From the NCBI RefSeq assembly GCF_005311025.1, contig NZ_CP031747.1, forward strand, positions 1,364,001 to 1,428,000: a DNA stretch of 64,000 nucleotides, in the 5' to 3' direction. Numbering within the stretch: the stretch's first letter is position 1; the number at the start of each line of letters is the position of its first letter. Origin of the DNA: Alcaligenes faecalis. Its GTDB lineage: Bacteria; Pseudomonadota; Gammaproteobacteria; Burkholderiales; Burkholderiaceae_B. The position numbers and the translations under genes were made by a program. This document shows positions 34,758 through 46,148 of this stretch, piece by piece. The notes below the pieces were generated by a model. It saw only the letters and a program-made list of their open reading frames with translations, was not told the origin of the DNA and ran no database searches.

Positions 34758-36623
34758 TTACATGCGCCAGGCAAAGTTCAGGAACACGCTGGAGCCGGCG
34801 TTGTTATAGCCCAGACGAGCCAGGGTGTAGTCCTTGTCCAGCACGTTGTTCCAACGCAGTTGGGCTTCCAAGCTGGAGGTCAGCGGGTAGCTGGCGGTCA
34901 GGTTCAACAGGCCGTAACCGCCCAAGCGTTCAGTGTTGTCGCTGTTTGCAAAGCGGTGTGAGGCGAATAAATATTCCGCCCCAGTTTTCAGCGCTCCAAA
35001 CTTTTGCTCCACGGCCACTTTGTAGTTTTGCTTGGCACGGCGTACCAATTGCTTGTCGGTGTTTCTATCTTTTGGGTTAGTGAAGTCAGCACTGGCGCTC
35101 AGTGTGGTATCGCCCAGTTGTGTCATAGCCGTTAAGGTCAGGCCAGTGATACGTGCTTTTTCAGTGTTTGTCGTCGTGCAGTCGAAATTGGCATCACAGG
35201 CATAGGTATTGATCAGGTCGTTGATGCGGTTTTGGTAGACCACCAAACCCAGTTCAGTGGTGTCATCCGTGTAGCGGATATGACCTTCCACGTTGCGGGA
35301 TTTTTCCGGTTTGAGGTTGGGGTTGCCCGAAAAACTACCGACCGTATATGCCGCGTAAGGGGTGTAGAGGTCTGCAAAAGTTGGTGCACGAAAACCTGTG
35401 TTAGCGGCCAGACCCACTGTCCAGTTGTTGGTGATATCCAGGTCGTAGCCCAGACCACCTGTTACTTTATGGCCATATCCGCTGATATTGTCATTACGTA
35501 CGCTAGCTTGCAGGTGGTGTTGATTAATATCTCCACGGTAAATCAGAGCAAACGCGTTGGTGTTGCGCTGGTCATTATTGTGTACGGAGGTGTGTGTCAT
35601 GCGCTCTTCCAGACGCTCGGCCAGCAAGGAGACAGTGTGACCTTGCGCAAACATTAGGTCATTCTGCCAGCTGTATTGGCGTTGCAGTGTGGAGTAGCGA
35701 GCAGCATAAGCGCGGTTTTCTACCGTCTCTTTGCTCAGTGAGGCGCTTAGACGGCTGGTCCACAGTTCAGTCAATTTGTTCGTGCTAGTCAGGCCGTAGG
35801 CTTGCTGACGTGTTTGGGTGCTAGGGGTGCGGGAAGTGAACGTCCCGTTGTCAAACTGGCCGTCCATGTAGCTGTTGATAGCGGTTAGGCCCAGATGCTG
35901 GCCTTGTGCCCACTCGTAACCCAAGGAACCGCTGAGCCCGTGTTGGGTGTAGCCGTTTTTGTCTGGGTTGTAGGTGTAAATACCTGCAAGTGGATTAGTA
36001 GCATTAAAGCCATCGCTTGTGCCGTAGCTGGAGGCCAGGCTGTAGTCCCAACCTTGAGACGCACCCGAAAACCCGGCGCTCGCTTTGAAGGTGTCTTGCG
36101 ACCCAATGCCAACATTCCCCCAGGCGCTCAAGGCACGGTCACCACCACCTTTTTTGGTGATGATGTTAATGACACCACCAATAGCATCTGCGCCATACAG
36201 GCTGCTACCTGCTCCACGCACAATTTCAATACGTTCGATTAACGCTGGGTCCAAGGCTTGCCAGTTCACCGAACCACTGGTGGAGCTATTGATGCGCATA
36301 CCGTCTATCATGACGCGCGTATGTTGTGGGTTGGTGCCGCGTAAATAGACCCCACTAACGGTTTGAGGGCCGCCCTCGGTGTAAATCTCCACCCCAGGCT
36401 GACGCTGCAAAATTTCGGCCACACTGCTTTGACCCGCTTTCTGCAAAGTTTCCTGATCAATTACCGTCACGTCACCCACCACGTTTTTCAGTGGCTGAGC
36501 CATGCGGCTAGGGGTAACAACAATTTGATCCAGTTTGGCGACAGGGGCAGTTTGGGCCGTGGCGATCAAAGGCAGGGCGCCCGCCAGGGCGACCATCAAA
36601 GGTCTGATGGACAGTAGTGTCAT
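34758..36623 (-). CDS. btuB: TonB-dependent cobalamin receptor BtuB
   Basis: 621 residues from ATG 36623 (MTLLSIRPLMVALAGALPLIATAQ), chosen because aggaatctcc precedes it; the frame is open 11 codons further. The TonB-box region is KLDQIVVTPSRMAQPLKN, and the plug has QPGVEIYTEGGPQTVSGVYLRG and IEIVRGAGSSLYGADAIGGVINIITKK. The barrel includes the BtuB-like NLKPEKSRNVEGHIRY. The chain ends NFAWRM rather than with the usual terminal Phe/Trp. A cobalamin riboswitch lies directly upstream, which supports vitamin B12 as ligand. Confidence 0.92.
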   Translation of the reverse strand: MTLLSIRPLMVALAGALPLIATAQTAPVAKLDQIVVTPSRMAQPLKNVVGDVTVIDQETLQKAGQSSVAEILQRQPGVEIYTEGGPQTVSGVYLRGTNPQHTRVMIDGMRINSSTSGSVNWQALDPALIERIEIVRGAGSSLYGADAIGGVINIITKKGGGDRALSAWGNVGIGSQDTFKASAGFSGASQGWDYSLASSYGTSDGFNATNPLAGIYTYNPDKNGYTQHGLSGSLGYEWAQGQHLGLTAINSYMDGQFDNGTFTSRTPSTQTRQQAYGLTSTNKLTELWTSRLSASLSKETVENRAYAARYSTLQRQYSWQNDLMFAQGHTVSLLAERLEERMTHTSVHNNDQRNTNAFALIYRGDINQHHLQASVRNDNISGYGHKVTGGLGYDLDITNNWTVGLAANTGFRAPTFADLYTPYAAYTVGSFSGNPNLKPEKSRNVEGHIRYTDDTTELGLVVYQNRINDLINTYACDANFDCTTTNTEKARITGLTLTAMTQLGDTTLSASADFTNPKDRNTDKQLVRRAKQNYKVAVEQKFGALKTGAEYLFASHRFANSDNTERLGGYGLLNLTASYPLTSSLEAQLRWNNVLDKDYTLARLGYNNAGSSVFLNFAWRM

Positions 36624-36637
36624 GGAGATTCCTGTGA

Positions 36638-36657
36638 GATGTGCGTCCCCGCACATC
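36638..36657 (-). promoter_or_regulatory. Hairpin between the B12 riboswitch and the btuB ribosome binding site
   Basis: Perfect 8-bp arms gatgtgcg (36638-36645) and cgcacatc (36650-36657) with a 4-nt loop, about 4 nt before the Shine-Dalgarno sequence of btuB. It is a candidate part of the expression platform, acting on translation start; no U tract follows, so it is not a terminator. Confidence 0.55.
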
Positions 36658-36699
36658 AGTAAGCGAAGCCGCCCACCGTGGGACGGCCATGAATTCAGG

Positions 36700-36842
36700 G
36701 TCGAGAAGCAGGCTGGTGTCGGGCTTTGCGCGTAGCAGGTACCGTTGCGGGGGCAGCACGTTTGGCAGTTCCAGGGCGGAACCGCTCACGTTTCCCATTT
36801 GACTTTCCCAGGCCCAGGGCTGCATGGGCCGGAAAGCACCTC
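36700..36842 (-). promoter_or_regulatory. Cobalamin (AdoCbl) riboswitch
   Basis: Read on the minus strand the conserved pieces occur in order: GGTGC (complement of 36836-36840), GGGAA with a following GTGAG, CTGCCCCCGCAACGGT (complement of 36741-36756), and the B12-box-like AAGCCCGACACCAGCCTGC (complement of about 36707-36725). This is the class I cobalamin aptamer core. It lies between the divergent metH promoter region and btuB and should reduce btuB-btuF expression when B12 is plentiful. Confidence 0.9.
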
Positions 36843-37000
36843 TTTCCGAGCGGAAAATGTTACATGCCGCTGGGGCAAAGGTTAAGTGTTTAGGGTGGAT
36901 TCGCTGTACAAAGCGCTACAATTGTGGCGCCAATCCACCATTCTCGCGGCTCTTGCTATCAGATGCCGTCAACGTCCCGTTTCGTGTTACGGAGCTTTTA

Positions 37001-40000
37001 GTGTCCTATCCTGCTTTGCCTTATCCGATCTCTGCCTATTCGCGTGGTACCGAGTTTGCGCGCCGTTTGGGGCAGCAAATTCTGATTCTGGATGGTGCAA
37101 TGGGCACCATGATTCAGCGTTACAAATTGGGCGAGGCCGATTTCCGGGGCGAGCGCTTCGCGAATCACCATAAGGACGTCAAAGGCAATAACGAATTGCT
37201 GTCGCTGGTACGCCCTGACATCATTCGTGAAATTCACGAGAAATATCTGTCTGCCGGTGCCGACGTCATCAGCACCAACACGTTTGGTGCAACGGATATT
37301 GCCCAGGGTGACTACGATTTGCAGGGCATCAGCTATGACCTGAACCTGGCGTCTGCCCAACTGGCCTGTCAGGCGCGCGATGCCTTCAGTACACCCGAGT
37401 GGCCGCGTTTTGTAGCCGGTGCCTTGGGCCCACAGCCCAAGACGGCTTCTATTTCCCCGGATGTGAATGACCCGGCCGCCCGTAACGTCACCTTTGAGCA
37501 ACTGCGTGTGGCTTACACCGAACAGGTGCGTGCCTTGCTGGATGGTGGCGTCGATATTCTGTTGATTGAAACCGTCTTTGACACGTTGAATGCCAAGGCG
37601 GCTGTTTTTGCTCTGGAAACGGTCTTTGATGAACGCGGTGAACGCGTTCCGGTGATGGTGTCGGGCACGGTCACGGACGCCTCGGGCCGTATCTTGTCTG
37701 GCCAGACCGTGGAGGCCTTCTGGAACTCCATGCGTCATGCCCGTCCTATTACGATTGGCCTGAACTGTGCCTTGGGCGCTGCCTTGATGCGCCCCTACGT
37801 GGCCGAGCTGTCCAAGATTTGTGACACCTATGTGTGTGTCTACCCCAACGCCGGTTTGCCCAACCCCATGGCGGAGACCGGCTTTGACGAGACGCCTGCC
37901 GATACCTCCAGCCTGCTGCAAGAATTCACGCAAGCCGGTTTGGTGAATATGGTGGGTGGCTGCTGTGGCACAACGCCAGAGCACATTGCCGCCATTGCCG
38001 AGCTGTGCCGCAAGCTGCCTCCCCGCATTGTTCCTGAAGTTCCTGTCAAAACCCGTTTGTCGGGTCTGGAACCACTGAATATTGACGAAGAAACCCTGTT
38101 TGTGAACGTGGGTGAACGTACCAACGTCACGGGCAGCAAGGCTTTCTTGCGCCTGATTCAGCAAGAAAACTACGAAGAAGCCTTGTCGGTGGCCCGTCAG
38201 CAGGTGGAAAACGGTGCACAGATTATCGACATCAATATGGACGAAGGCATGCTGGACTCGGCAGCCTGTATGCATCGTTTCCTGAACATGATTGCCTCCG
38301 AGCCGGATATTGCCCGCGTGCCCATCATGATCGACAGCTCCAAGTGGGATGTGATCGAAACCGGTTTGCGTTGTGTTCAAGGCAAGGCCATCGTGAACTC
38401 GATTTCCATGAAAGAGGGCATTGAGCCGTTCCTGGAACATGCCCGTCTGTGTCGTAAATACGGTGCTGCCATTGTTGTGATGGCGTTTGACGAGCAAGGT
38501 CAGGCTGATAGTTACGAGCGCCGGGTGGAGATTTGTGAGCGCGCTTATCGCTTGCTGGTGGACGAAGTCGGTTTCCCACCTGAAGACATTATTTTCGACC
38601 CCAACGTCTTTGCTGTTGCAACCGGCATGGACGAACATGCGACTTACGGTCTGGACTTTATTCGCGGTGTTGGCTGGATTCACAAGAATCTGCCGCATGC
38701 ACGCTTGTCCGGTGGTATTTCCAACGTCAGTTTCTCCTTCCGTGGCAACGAAGCCATGCGCGAGGCCATCCACACCGTCTTCCTGTACTACGCGATCCAG
38801 GAAGGCCTGACCATGGGTATTGTGAATGCCGGTCAGTTGGGTGTGTACGCCGATATTGAACCGCATCTGCGCGACTTGATCGAAGACGTGATTCTGAATC
38901 GTGCCGAGCCCAAAGGAAAAACCGATCCGGCTGACGAACGTACCCCCACCGAGCGTCTGGTGGAAATGGCCGAGAGCGTCAAAGGCTCCGGCGCCAAGAA
39001 AGAGGAAGACCTGAGCTGGCGTGAAACCACCGTCGAACAGCGTCTGATCCACTCTTTGGTGCATGGCATTACCAGCTTCATCGTGGAAGATACGGAAGAA
39101 GTTCGTCAGAAGATCGATGCCCAGGGTGGTCGCCCCATCAGCGTGATTGAAGGCCCCTTGATGGACGGCATGAACGTGGTGGGCGACCTGTTCGGTCAGG
39201 GCAAGATGTTCCTGCCGCAGGTGGTGAAATCCGCGCGTGTAATGAAACAGGCCGTGGCCCACCTGATTCCCTTTATCGAAGAAGAAAAGCGCCAGATCGA
39301 GGCCGCAGGTGGTGATGTGCGCTCCAAAGGCCGCATGGTGATTGCCACGGTGAAGGGCGACGTCCATGACATTGGCAAGAACATTGTGTCCGTGGTGATG
39401 CAGTGCAATAACTTTGAAGTGGTCAATATGGGCGTGATGGTGCCTTGTGCCGAGATCCTCGCCAAGGCCAAAGAAGTGGAGGCCGATATCGTGGGTTTGT
39501 CCGGCCTGATTACTCCCAGCCTGGAAGAAATGGCCTATGTCGCTTCCGAGATGCAGCGCGACCCGTACTTCCGTGAGCGCAATATTCCTTTGATGATTGG
39601 CGGCGCAACCACCAGCCGCGTGCATACGGCGGTGAAGATCGCCCCGCATTACGACGGCCCGGTTATCTATACTCCGGACGCCAGCCGCTGCGTGGGTGTG
39701 GCTACCCAATTGGTGTCGGACAATGTGGAAGAGTTTTTGGCCGAAGTGCGCGAGGAATACGAGCAAGTGCGCCAGCGCCATGCCAATCGTAAAGCCACGC
39801 CTTTGATCTCGCTGGAAAAAGCGCGCGAAGACAAGCCTGCCATTGACTGGTCCACTTACGTGCCGCCACGCCCTAAATTCATTGGCCGCCGCACCTTCAA
39901 AAACTACGACTTGGCCGATATTGCCCAGTTCATCGATTGGACGCCGTTTTTCCAGACTTGGAGCTTGTTCGGCAAGTATCCGGCCATTCTGGAAGACAAG

Positions 40001-40774
40001 GTGGTGGGCGAGCAGGCCAAGACGCTGTTTGCCGAAGGGCAGGCCATGTTGAAGAAAGTCATTGAAGGACGCTGGTTGACGGCAAACGGTGTGATTGCGT
40101 TCTACCCCGCCAACACCGTCAACGGCGAAGATATCGAGGTCTACTCGGACGAATCGCGCAGCGAAGTCTTGTTCACCTGGCGCAACCTGCGCCAACAAGG
40201 CGTCAAGCGTGAAGGCGTGGATAGCAAGTGTCTGGCTGACTACATTGCTCCGAAAGAAAGCGGCGTGGCCGATTACATCGGCATGTTTGCGGTTACTGGC
40301 GGGATTGGCGTAGACAAACTGTCCGAGCGCTTCCAGGCTGCCGGCGACGATTACTCAGACTTGATGATCAAGGCACTGGGCGACCGTTTTGCCGAGGGCT
40401 TTGCCGAATGTCTGCATGCTCGCGTACGTACCGACTTGTGGGGCTATGTCACCGACGAGCGCCTGTCCAACGAAGAGCTGATCGACGAGAAATACCAGGG
40501 CATTCGTCCTGCACCCGGCTATCCGGCCTGCCCGGAACACGTGGTCAAGCACGATATGTTCCGTGTCCTGCAGTGTGAAGACATCGAGATGTTCATCACC
40601 GACAGCTACGCCATGATTCCGGCTTCCAGTGTGTCGGGCTTCTACTTCAGCCACCCGCAGTCCAAGTACTTCAACGTGGGCAATATTGGTGAAGACCAGT
40701 TGCAAGACTATATCCAGCGCAGTGGTCGTACGGAAGAAGACGTACGCCGCACCTTGTCGGGCGTATTAGGCTGA
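37001..40774 (+). CDS. metH: Cobalamin-dependent methionine synthase
   Basis: 1257 residues from GTG 37001, preceded by cggag at 6-nt spacing; the frame extends 59 codons upstream into non-conserved sequence. Order of domains: homocysteine/zinc domain ([14 protein letters not shown]; zinc cysteines in [10 protein letters not shown] and [12 protein letters not shown]), pterin-binding domain ([25 protein letters not shown]), the B12 cap and Rossmann domains ([12 protein letters not shown] with the cobalt-ligand His789), and the SAM reactivation domain ([12 protein letters not shown]). It methylates homocysteine with methyl-THF via methylcobalamin. Its position next to the btuB-btuF uptake genes links B12 import with the main B12 user. 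Confidence 0.97.
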   Translation: MSYPALPYPISAYSRGTEFARRLGQQILILDGAMGTMIQRYKLGEADFRGERFANHHKDVKGNNELLSLVRPDIIREIHEKYLSAGADVISTNTFGATDIAQGDYDLQGISYDLNLASAQLACQARDAFSTPEWPRFVAGALGPQPKTASISPDVNDPAARNVTFEQLRVAYTEQVRALLDGGVDILLIETVFDTLNAKAAVFALETVFDERGERVPVMVSGTVTDASGRILSGQTVEAFWNSMRHARPITIGLNCALGAALMRPYVAELSKICDTYVCVYPNAGLPNPMAETGFDETPADTSSLLQEFTQAGLVNMVGGCCGTTPEHIAAIAELCRKLPPRIVPEVPVKTRLSGLEPLNIDEETLFVNVGERTNVTGSKAFLRLIQQENYEEALSVARQQVENGAQIIDINMDEGMLDSAACMHRFLNMIASEPDIARVPIMIDSSKWDVIETGLRCVQGKAIVNSISMKEGIEPFLEHARLCRKYGAAIVVMAFDEQGQADSYERRVEICERAYRLLVDEVGFPPEDIIFDPNVFAVATGMDEHATYGLDFIRGVGWIHKNLPHARLSGGISNVSFSFRGNEAMREAIHTVFLYYAIQEGLTMGIVNAGQLGVYADIEPHLRDLIEDVILNRAEPKGKTDPADERTPTERLVEMAESVKGSGAKKEEDLSWRETTVEQRLIHSLVHGITSFIVEDTEEVRQKIDAQGGRPISVIEGPLMDGMNVVGDLFGQGKMFLPQVVKSARVMKQAVAHLIPFIEEEKRQIEAAGGDVRSKGRMVIATVKGDVHDIGKNIVSVVMQCNNFEVVNMGVMVPCAEILAKAKEVEADIVGLSGLITPSLEEMAYVASEMQRDPYFRERNIPLMIGGATTSRVHTAVKIAPHYDGPVIYTPDASRCVGVATQLVSDNVEEFLAEVREEYEQVRQRHANRKATPLISLEKAREDKPAIDWSTYVPPRPKFIGRRTFKNYDLADIAQFIDWTPFFQTWSLFGKYPAILEDKVVGEQAKTLFAEGQAMLKKVIEGRWLTANGVIAFYPANTVNGEDIEVYSDESRSEVLFTWRNLRQQGVKREGVDSKCLADYIAPKESGVADYIGMFAVTGGIGVDKLSERFQAAGDDYSDLMIKALGDRFAEGFAECLHARVRTDLWGYVTDERLSNEELIDEKYQGIRPAPGYPACPEHVVKHDMFRVLQCEDIEMFITDSYAMIPASSVSGFYFSHPQSKYFNVGNIGEDQLQDYIQRSGRTEEDVRRTLSGVLG

Positions 40775-40775
40775 T

Positions 40776-41615
40776 ATGGGAACGACGGGGCCAACAGGGG
40801 CTAATCCGGGCGGCGCCGAGAGCGCCTCTCAAACCCGGCGTCAGGCTTTGGGACGATTTTTGCGTAATGCACGCGAGCGTATCCAGCCTGTAGACCTGGG
40901 GCTGGCCCCCGGTGTGCGCCGTCGCACTCCTGGTTTGCGTCGCGAGGAAGTGGCGCAGCTGTGCGATATCAGCACCACCTGGTACACCTGGATCGAGCAG
41001 GGTCGCGACGTTACCGTGTCCCCCACGGTCTGCGCCCGCCTGGCAACGGTCCTGAAACTGGCCCGGGCCGAGCGCCACTATCTGTTTGAACTGGCTGACT
41101 GCGCCGATCCCGAGCATTGGCAGGGTGATATTCAACCCTTGCCGCAAGGCTTGAGCGCATGTGTCGATAGCATCTCCGCTCCGGCCTACATTCTGGACCG
41201 CAGCTGGAACGTACTGGCTCGCAACGAAGCCTTGTTGGGTTTGTTCGATGGCTGGCCCGACCGTAGCGAGCAGCCCAATCTGCTGCGTTATATCTTCCTG
41301 GACCCGGCAGCGCGTGAGCTGGTGGTGGACTGGGAGCAGCGCGCCAGCCGCGTCGTGGCCGAGTTCCGCGCTGACGTAGGCGCCCATGCGGACGAGGCCG
41401 ATATACAGGCTTTGATTCAGGAGTTGGCGCAGCAAAGCCAGGTATTCGCTTTCTGGTGGGGACGCCAGACCGTGGTGGAGCGGGAGGGCGGCTTGCGGGA
41501 TTTCCGGCACCCCAGCCAGGGAGTGCGCCGCTTTCAGCAATTTACCTTTCGACTGGCGATACGGCCGGATTGCAAGCTGGTGATGTTGCTGGAGGATGAG
41601 GATAAACCGGCGTAA
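40776..41615 (+). CDS. XRE-family regulator with MmyB-like ligand-binding domain
   Basis: 279 residues. An N-terminal helix-turn-helix (LGRFLRNARERIQPVDLGL; RTPGLRREEVAQLCDISTTWYTWIEQGRD, residues about 25-85) is followed by a PAS-like MmyB domain (PAYILDRSWNVLARNEALLGLF; HPSQGVRRFQQFTFRLA). Related regulators in actinobacteria and proteobacteria sense small or lipid-like molecules. It starts 1 bp after the metH stop, so it is probably cotranscribed, and it is convergent with a DHA2 exporter gene. A link to either neighbour is plausible but not shown. Confidence 0.88.
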   Translation: MGTTGPTGANPGGAESASQTRRQALGRFLRNARERIQPVDLGLAPGVRRRTPGLRREEVAQLCDISTTWYTWIEQGRDVTVSPTVCARLATVLKLARAERHYLFELADCADPEHWQGDIQPLPQGLSACVDSISAPAYILDRSWNVLARNEALLGLFDGWPDRSEQPNLLRYIFLDPAARELVVDWEQRASRVVAEFRADVGAHADEADIQALIQELAQQSQVFAFWWGRQTVVEREGGLRDFRHPSQGVRRFQQFTFRLAIRPDCKLVMLLEDEDKPA

Positions 41616-41678
41616 GCGCAGCTTGAGCAAGACAGCAGCTTGAGTCGCTGCCTGCCTTGCTCCTTCAGTCTTGCTGGC

Positions 41679-43112
41679 CTACTTCTTCTGCAAAGACTCA
41701 CCATCACTGGCTGACAGCCGGGCAAAGGACAGGCTGGAGATGGCGGTAATAGCACCCAGAATCAAAAACGCCCAGATCGTATCCTGAGTCTCCACACTGC
41801 TGGCTCCGCGTAATGCCATGCTGACATTCAGCGTTACCGCCGCACATGCCACCCCCAGACTGATAGCCAGTTGCTGCGCCATGGCGGCAAAACTGCTGGC
41901 CTGGCTCATGGCTTCAGAATTCAGGTCGGCGTAGGTCAGGGTGTTGACTGCGGTGAACTGCAGGGAGCGGAAAAAACCGCCTGCGGTCAGGACGGCAATC
42001 ATGAGCCACATGGGCGTGGTGGCCTGGAACATGGCGCACAGGGCAATGAACAGGCCCGTCAGCCAGGCGTTGACGATCAGGACTTTGCGAAAACCGTAAC
42101 GCCGGATGATGGGTGGGGCCACCAGTTTCATGCCCAAGGCACCAATGGCACCGGTGAAGGTGATCAGGCCTGCTGATAATGCGCTCATGCCAAAGTTGGT
42201 TTGCAGCATGATGGCCAACAGGAAGGGCGCAGCGCCTAGCGAGAAACGACACAGATTGCCGCCCAGCACGGAAATGGCAAAGGTTTTGGTGCGCAGCAGT
42301 GACAAATCAATGATTGGGTAGGTAACTTGTCGGGAGTGCCAAACGTACCATGCGCCAGCGACCAGACCGGCCAGTGTCAGCCAGCCCAAGGTATCCCAGC
42401 CCAGCGTGCCATGGCCTACGTTCTCGAAGCTGGTCACCAGAGTGGCCAGACAGATGGCGCTCAAGATAAAGCCCAGCCAGTCCAGGGGCGGGCGCTCTGT
42501 GGGGTAGTCCTCGCGGATATAGCGCAGCACCAGGGCAATGCCCAGTATGCCAACGGGGATGTTGATCAGGAAAATCCAGTGCCAGCTGGCGTACGTGACT
42601 AAAAAACCACCCACGGGCGGGCCGATGATGGGGCCCAGCAAGGCAGGCAAGGTCAGCACCGCCATAGCGCTTAAAAGCTCATCTTTAGGGACGCGCCGCA
42701 GTAAGATAATGCGTCCCACCGGCACCATCATGGCCCCAGCCATGCCTTGTATCACGCGGGAAATGATCAGTTGTGACAGGGTCTGGGACAGGGCACATGC
42801 AACAGAACTGGCGGTAAAGAGTAGAATGGCGGCCAGGAACACCTTGCGAGCACCAAAGCGGTCTGCAGCCCATCCACTGATTGGAACGAATACCGCCACG
42901 GCCAGCAGGTAGCTGGTAATGATGGTATTCATGCGGATGACGCTGGTATCCAGCGACAAGGCCATCGTGGGCAGGGCAGTGGCTACAACCGTAGAGTCCA
43001 GCATTTGCATGAACAATGCACATCCCACAATGTAGGGAATAATGCGTATGGCTCGACGCTCTTGAGGGGACATGGTCGCCGGTTTGGCGGCTTCGGTCTG
43101 TTCAGATGCCAT
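41679..43112 (-). CDS. MFS drug exporter of the DHA2 (EmrB/QacA-like) family
   Basis: 477 residues, about 14 membrane segments. The early stretch MLDSTVVATALPTMALSL with the acidic LDST motif in TM1 is typical of DHA2 transporters. GWAADRFGARKVFLAAI is the loop 2-3 motif A, and LGPIIGPPVGGFLVTYASWHWIFLINIP is motif C followed by the WRWIF-type element. These are proton-driven exporters of drugs or metabolites; the substrate cannot be assigned. No adaptor (EmrA) adjoins. Convergent with the XRE regulator. Confidence 0.9.
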   Translation of the reverse strand: MASEQTEAAKPATMSPQERRAIRIIPYIVGCALFMQMLDSTVVATALPTMALSLDTSVIRMNTIITSYLLAVAVFVPISGWAADRFGARKVFLAAILLFTASSVACALSQTLSQLIISRVIQGMAGAMMVPVGRIILLRRVPKDELLSAMAVLTLPALLGPIIGPPVGGFLVTYASWHWIFLINIPVGILGIALVLRYIREDYPTERPPLDWLGFILSAICLATLVTSFENVGHGTLGWDTLGWLTLAGLVAGAWYVWHSRQVTYPIIDLSLLRTKTFAISVLGGNLCRFSLGAAPFLLAIMLQTNFGMSALSAGLITFTGAIGALGMKLVAPPIIRRYGFRKVLIVNAWLTGLFIALCAMFQATTPMWLMIAVLTAGGFFRSLQFTAVNTLTYADLNSEAMSQASSFAAMAQQLAISLGVACAAVTLNVSMALRGASSVETQDTIWAFLILGAITAISSLSFARLSASDGESLQKK

Positions 43113-43188
43113 GCGGCGAACTCTCTGGTGTGCGGTGCAGTAAACTCAAACTTTTCTGTTATCCAATTTATTTAGGCGTACAGGTATT

Positions 43189-43380
43189 ATGGCAAAGAAT
43201 TTCGAATCCGAAATTACCCAGTTTCTTAAACAGTATAAAGAGCAGAACGCGGATACCGAAGCACGGCAGCGTGAAGGCCGTTATCGTCTGTGGGACAAGC
43301 AGATTGACCAGGAACTGCAAGACGGTTACAAGGCTGCTCGCACGCCTCAGAAACCTTACGTGTACTACGAAAACAACTAA
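43189..43380 (+). CDS. DUF3460 family protein
   Basis: 63 residues (begins MAKNFESEITQFLKQYKEQN), highly charged, with the family-typical RYRLWDKQ and end PYVYYENN. DUF3460 proteins are small betaproteobacterial proteins of unknown function, commonly encoded directly before scpA. The gap to scpA is 18 bp, so they are likely cotranscribed with panC. Confidence 0.85.
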   Translation: MAKNFESEITQFLKQYKEQNADTEARQREGRYRLWDKQIDQELQDGYKAARTPQKPYVYYENN

Positions 43381-43398
43381 ATCTGTACACCTGCGCCT

Positions 43399-45128
<1,730 letters not shown>

Positions 45129-45150
45129 TTTCTTGTGTTGTTTGGTGAGA

Positions 45151-45179
45151 AAAGCACAGTTTTTACTGTGCTTTTTTTA
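45151..45179 (+). terminator. Intrinsic terminator after panC
   Basis: Arms aaagcacagt (45151-45160) and actgtgcttt (45165-45174), a 4-nt loop and a run of T, 22 bp after the panC stop. Confidence 0.92.
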
Positions 45180-45281
45180 TATCTGCGTGGTTTATTTTTG
45201 CAGTCTTTGTCTTTGTCTGGTTCTTTGATTGGGGTTGTGGCAGTTCAGGCCCCCTCATGCCAGGGAGGGACTCAGTAAGAC

Positions 45282-45512
45282 GCCACTCTGAGGCGCAGCT
45301 CTGGGGGGCGGCTGACTACTTGCCGGTGCTGCGCACCGGTGCCCTTGTCGAGAGATAGCTACGGGCGCACCCTGAACTCACCCGGTACTTGGTCCCCCGG
45401 ACCAAGTACAAGCGTCGGGTTCAAACAGCAGGGTGCTTGCATCCCTGCGCTATCTCCCGCCGGCGGCAAGCAGTCTGAATCGCCGCCCCCCAGAGCTGCG
45501 CCTCAGAGTGGC
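45282..45512. repeat. 231-bp nested palindromic element with perfect 31-bp terminal inverted repeats
   Basis: 45282-45312 and 45482-45512 are exact reverse complements (31 bp). Inside, further pairs nest in the correct order: 45314-45325 with 45464-45475 (11 of 12), 45352-45359 with 45449-45456 (8 of 8), 45367-45374 with 45429-45436 (8 of 8), and 45385-45395 with 45399-45409 (11 of 11, 3-nt loop at the apex). A side hairpin lies at 45323-45339. The whole element can fold into one long arm. No open frame fits it and no clear target-site duplication flanks it. Possible readings: a MITE- or REP-like mobile repeat, or the gene of a very structured RNA. Confidence 0.8.
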
Positions 45513-45811
45513 TCATGGCCGTGAATGCTCATCTCTGCTGGCAGTTTATGGGCCGGGTTTGTTGTGTTGCGTTGTGTTGTGGTGAGGTGGGGTGAGGTGT
45601 TTGACCGATCCGGGGGGGTGACCCAGGTGATTGTTGTGTTTCTTGGGGGGGATGAGGCTGTAGCCTTGTCTGCGTTTATCCCCAATTTGAGGCGTAAAAA
45701 GATGGTTTTCCGACGCATTGAAAACCGTGTATCTATATTAGTCCTGTGACAAAAACATCCCGTACAAGTTAACAGTCGCGTAGTCCCTGCCTAAAATGAC
45801 AAACTCTGTCT

Positions 45812-46147
45812 ATGGTTGATTTTTCACATCGCAGGCGGCCTGTTCGCCTGGTACAGATATACGAGACTGACATGGTATTGAATAGTCATTTGCCCGCCTC
45901 TGTGCTGTTTGAAAGTCTGACTCCGCGCGAGCGCGACGTGCTGTCTTATATCGCCATCGGCAAGGCGAACAAGGTGATTGCGGCTGAATTGGCGATTTCC
46001 CAGCGTACGGTGGAGGCGCATCGGGCACGCGTTTTTCAGAAGTTACGCGTGCGCAATGCGGTTGAATTGACCCGCTTTGTATTTAGCGAGCCGGGCTTGC
46101 GCGATGTGCTGCCGCCCAGCTTGGTGGGCAGCCTGTCTATGCCGTAG
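45812..46147 (+). CDS. Orphan LuxR-type helix-turn-helix regulator without receiver domain
   Basis: 111 residues. Residues about 35-95 are a GerE/LuxR DNA-binding domain: LTPRERDVLSYIAIGKANKVIAAELAISQRTVEAHRARVFQKL. The end (VRNAVELTRFV) matches FixJ-type regulators. The usual N-terminal receiver domain is absent and only about 34 residues precede the HTH, so control must come from expression level or a partner. A start at ATG 45872, 20 codons downstream, is possible. It is convergent with the lipoprotein gene. Confidence 0.82.
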   Translation: MVDFSHRRRPVRLVQIYETDMVLNSHLPASVLFESLTPRERDVLSYIAIGKANKVIAAELAISQRTVEAHRARVFQKLRVRNAVELTRFVFSEPGLRDVLPPSLVGSLSMP

Positions 46148-46148
46148 A

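Larger units (their letters stand above)
45129..45811. other. 683-bp gene-free region holding a large palindrome and a G/T-rich tract
   Basis: After the panC terminator I find no credible gene. 45282-45512 is a nested palindrome (separate entry). Positions about 45547-45620 are low-complexity G/T-rich DNA on the plus strand (repeated gttgt, gaggtg and ggggtg units). The promoter of the following LuxR-type gene should lie in the last 100 bp. Confidence 0.6.

Noticed and set aside
36824-37000. Upstream extension of metH to 36824
   Set aside because: It would read into the complement of the cobalamin riboswitch; the conserved MetH N-terminus and a good SD point to GTG 37001.
36998-40198. Minus-strand open frame of 1066 codons opposite metH
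   Set aside because: Antisense shadow of metH: His/Gln/Phe-rich composition, no domain pattern, and it follows the codon periodicity of the metH strand.
45282-45512. Palindrome as an integron attC site or a CRISPR repeat
   Set aside because: It is far longer than attC sites, lacks the terminal R box pattern, is not tandemly repeated and has no integrase or cas gene near it.
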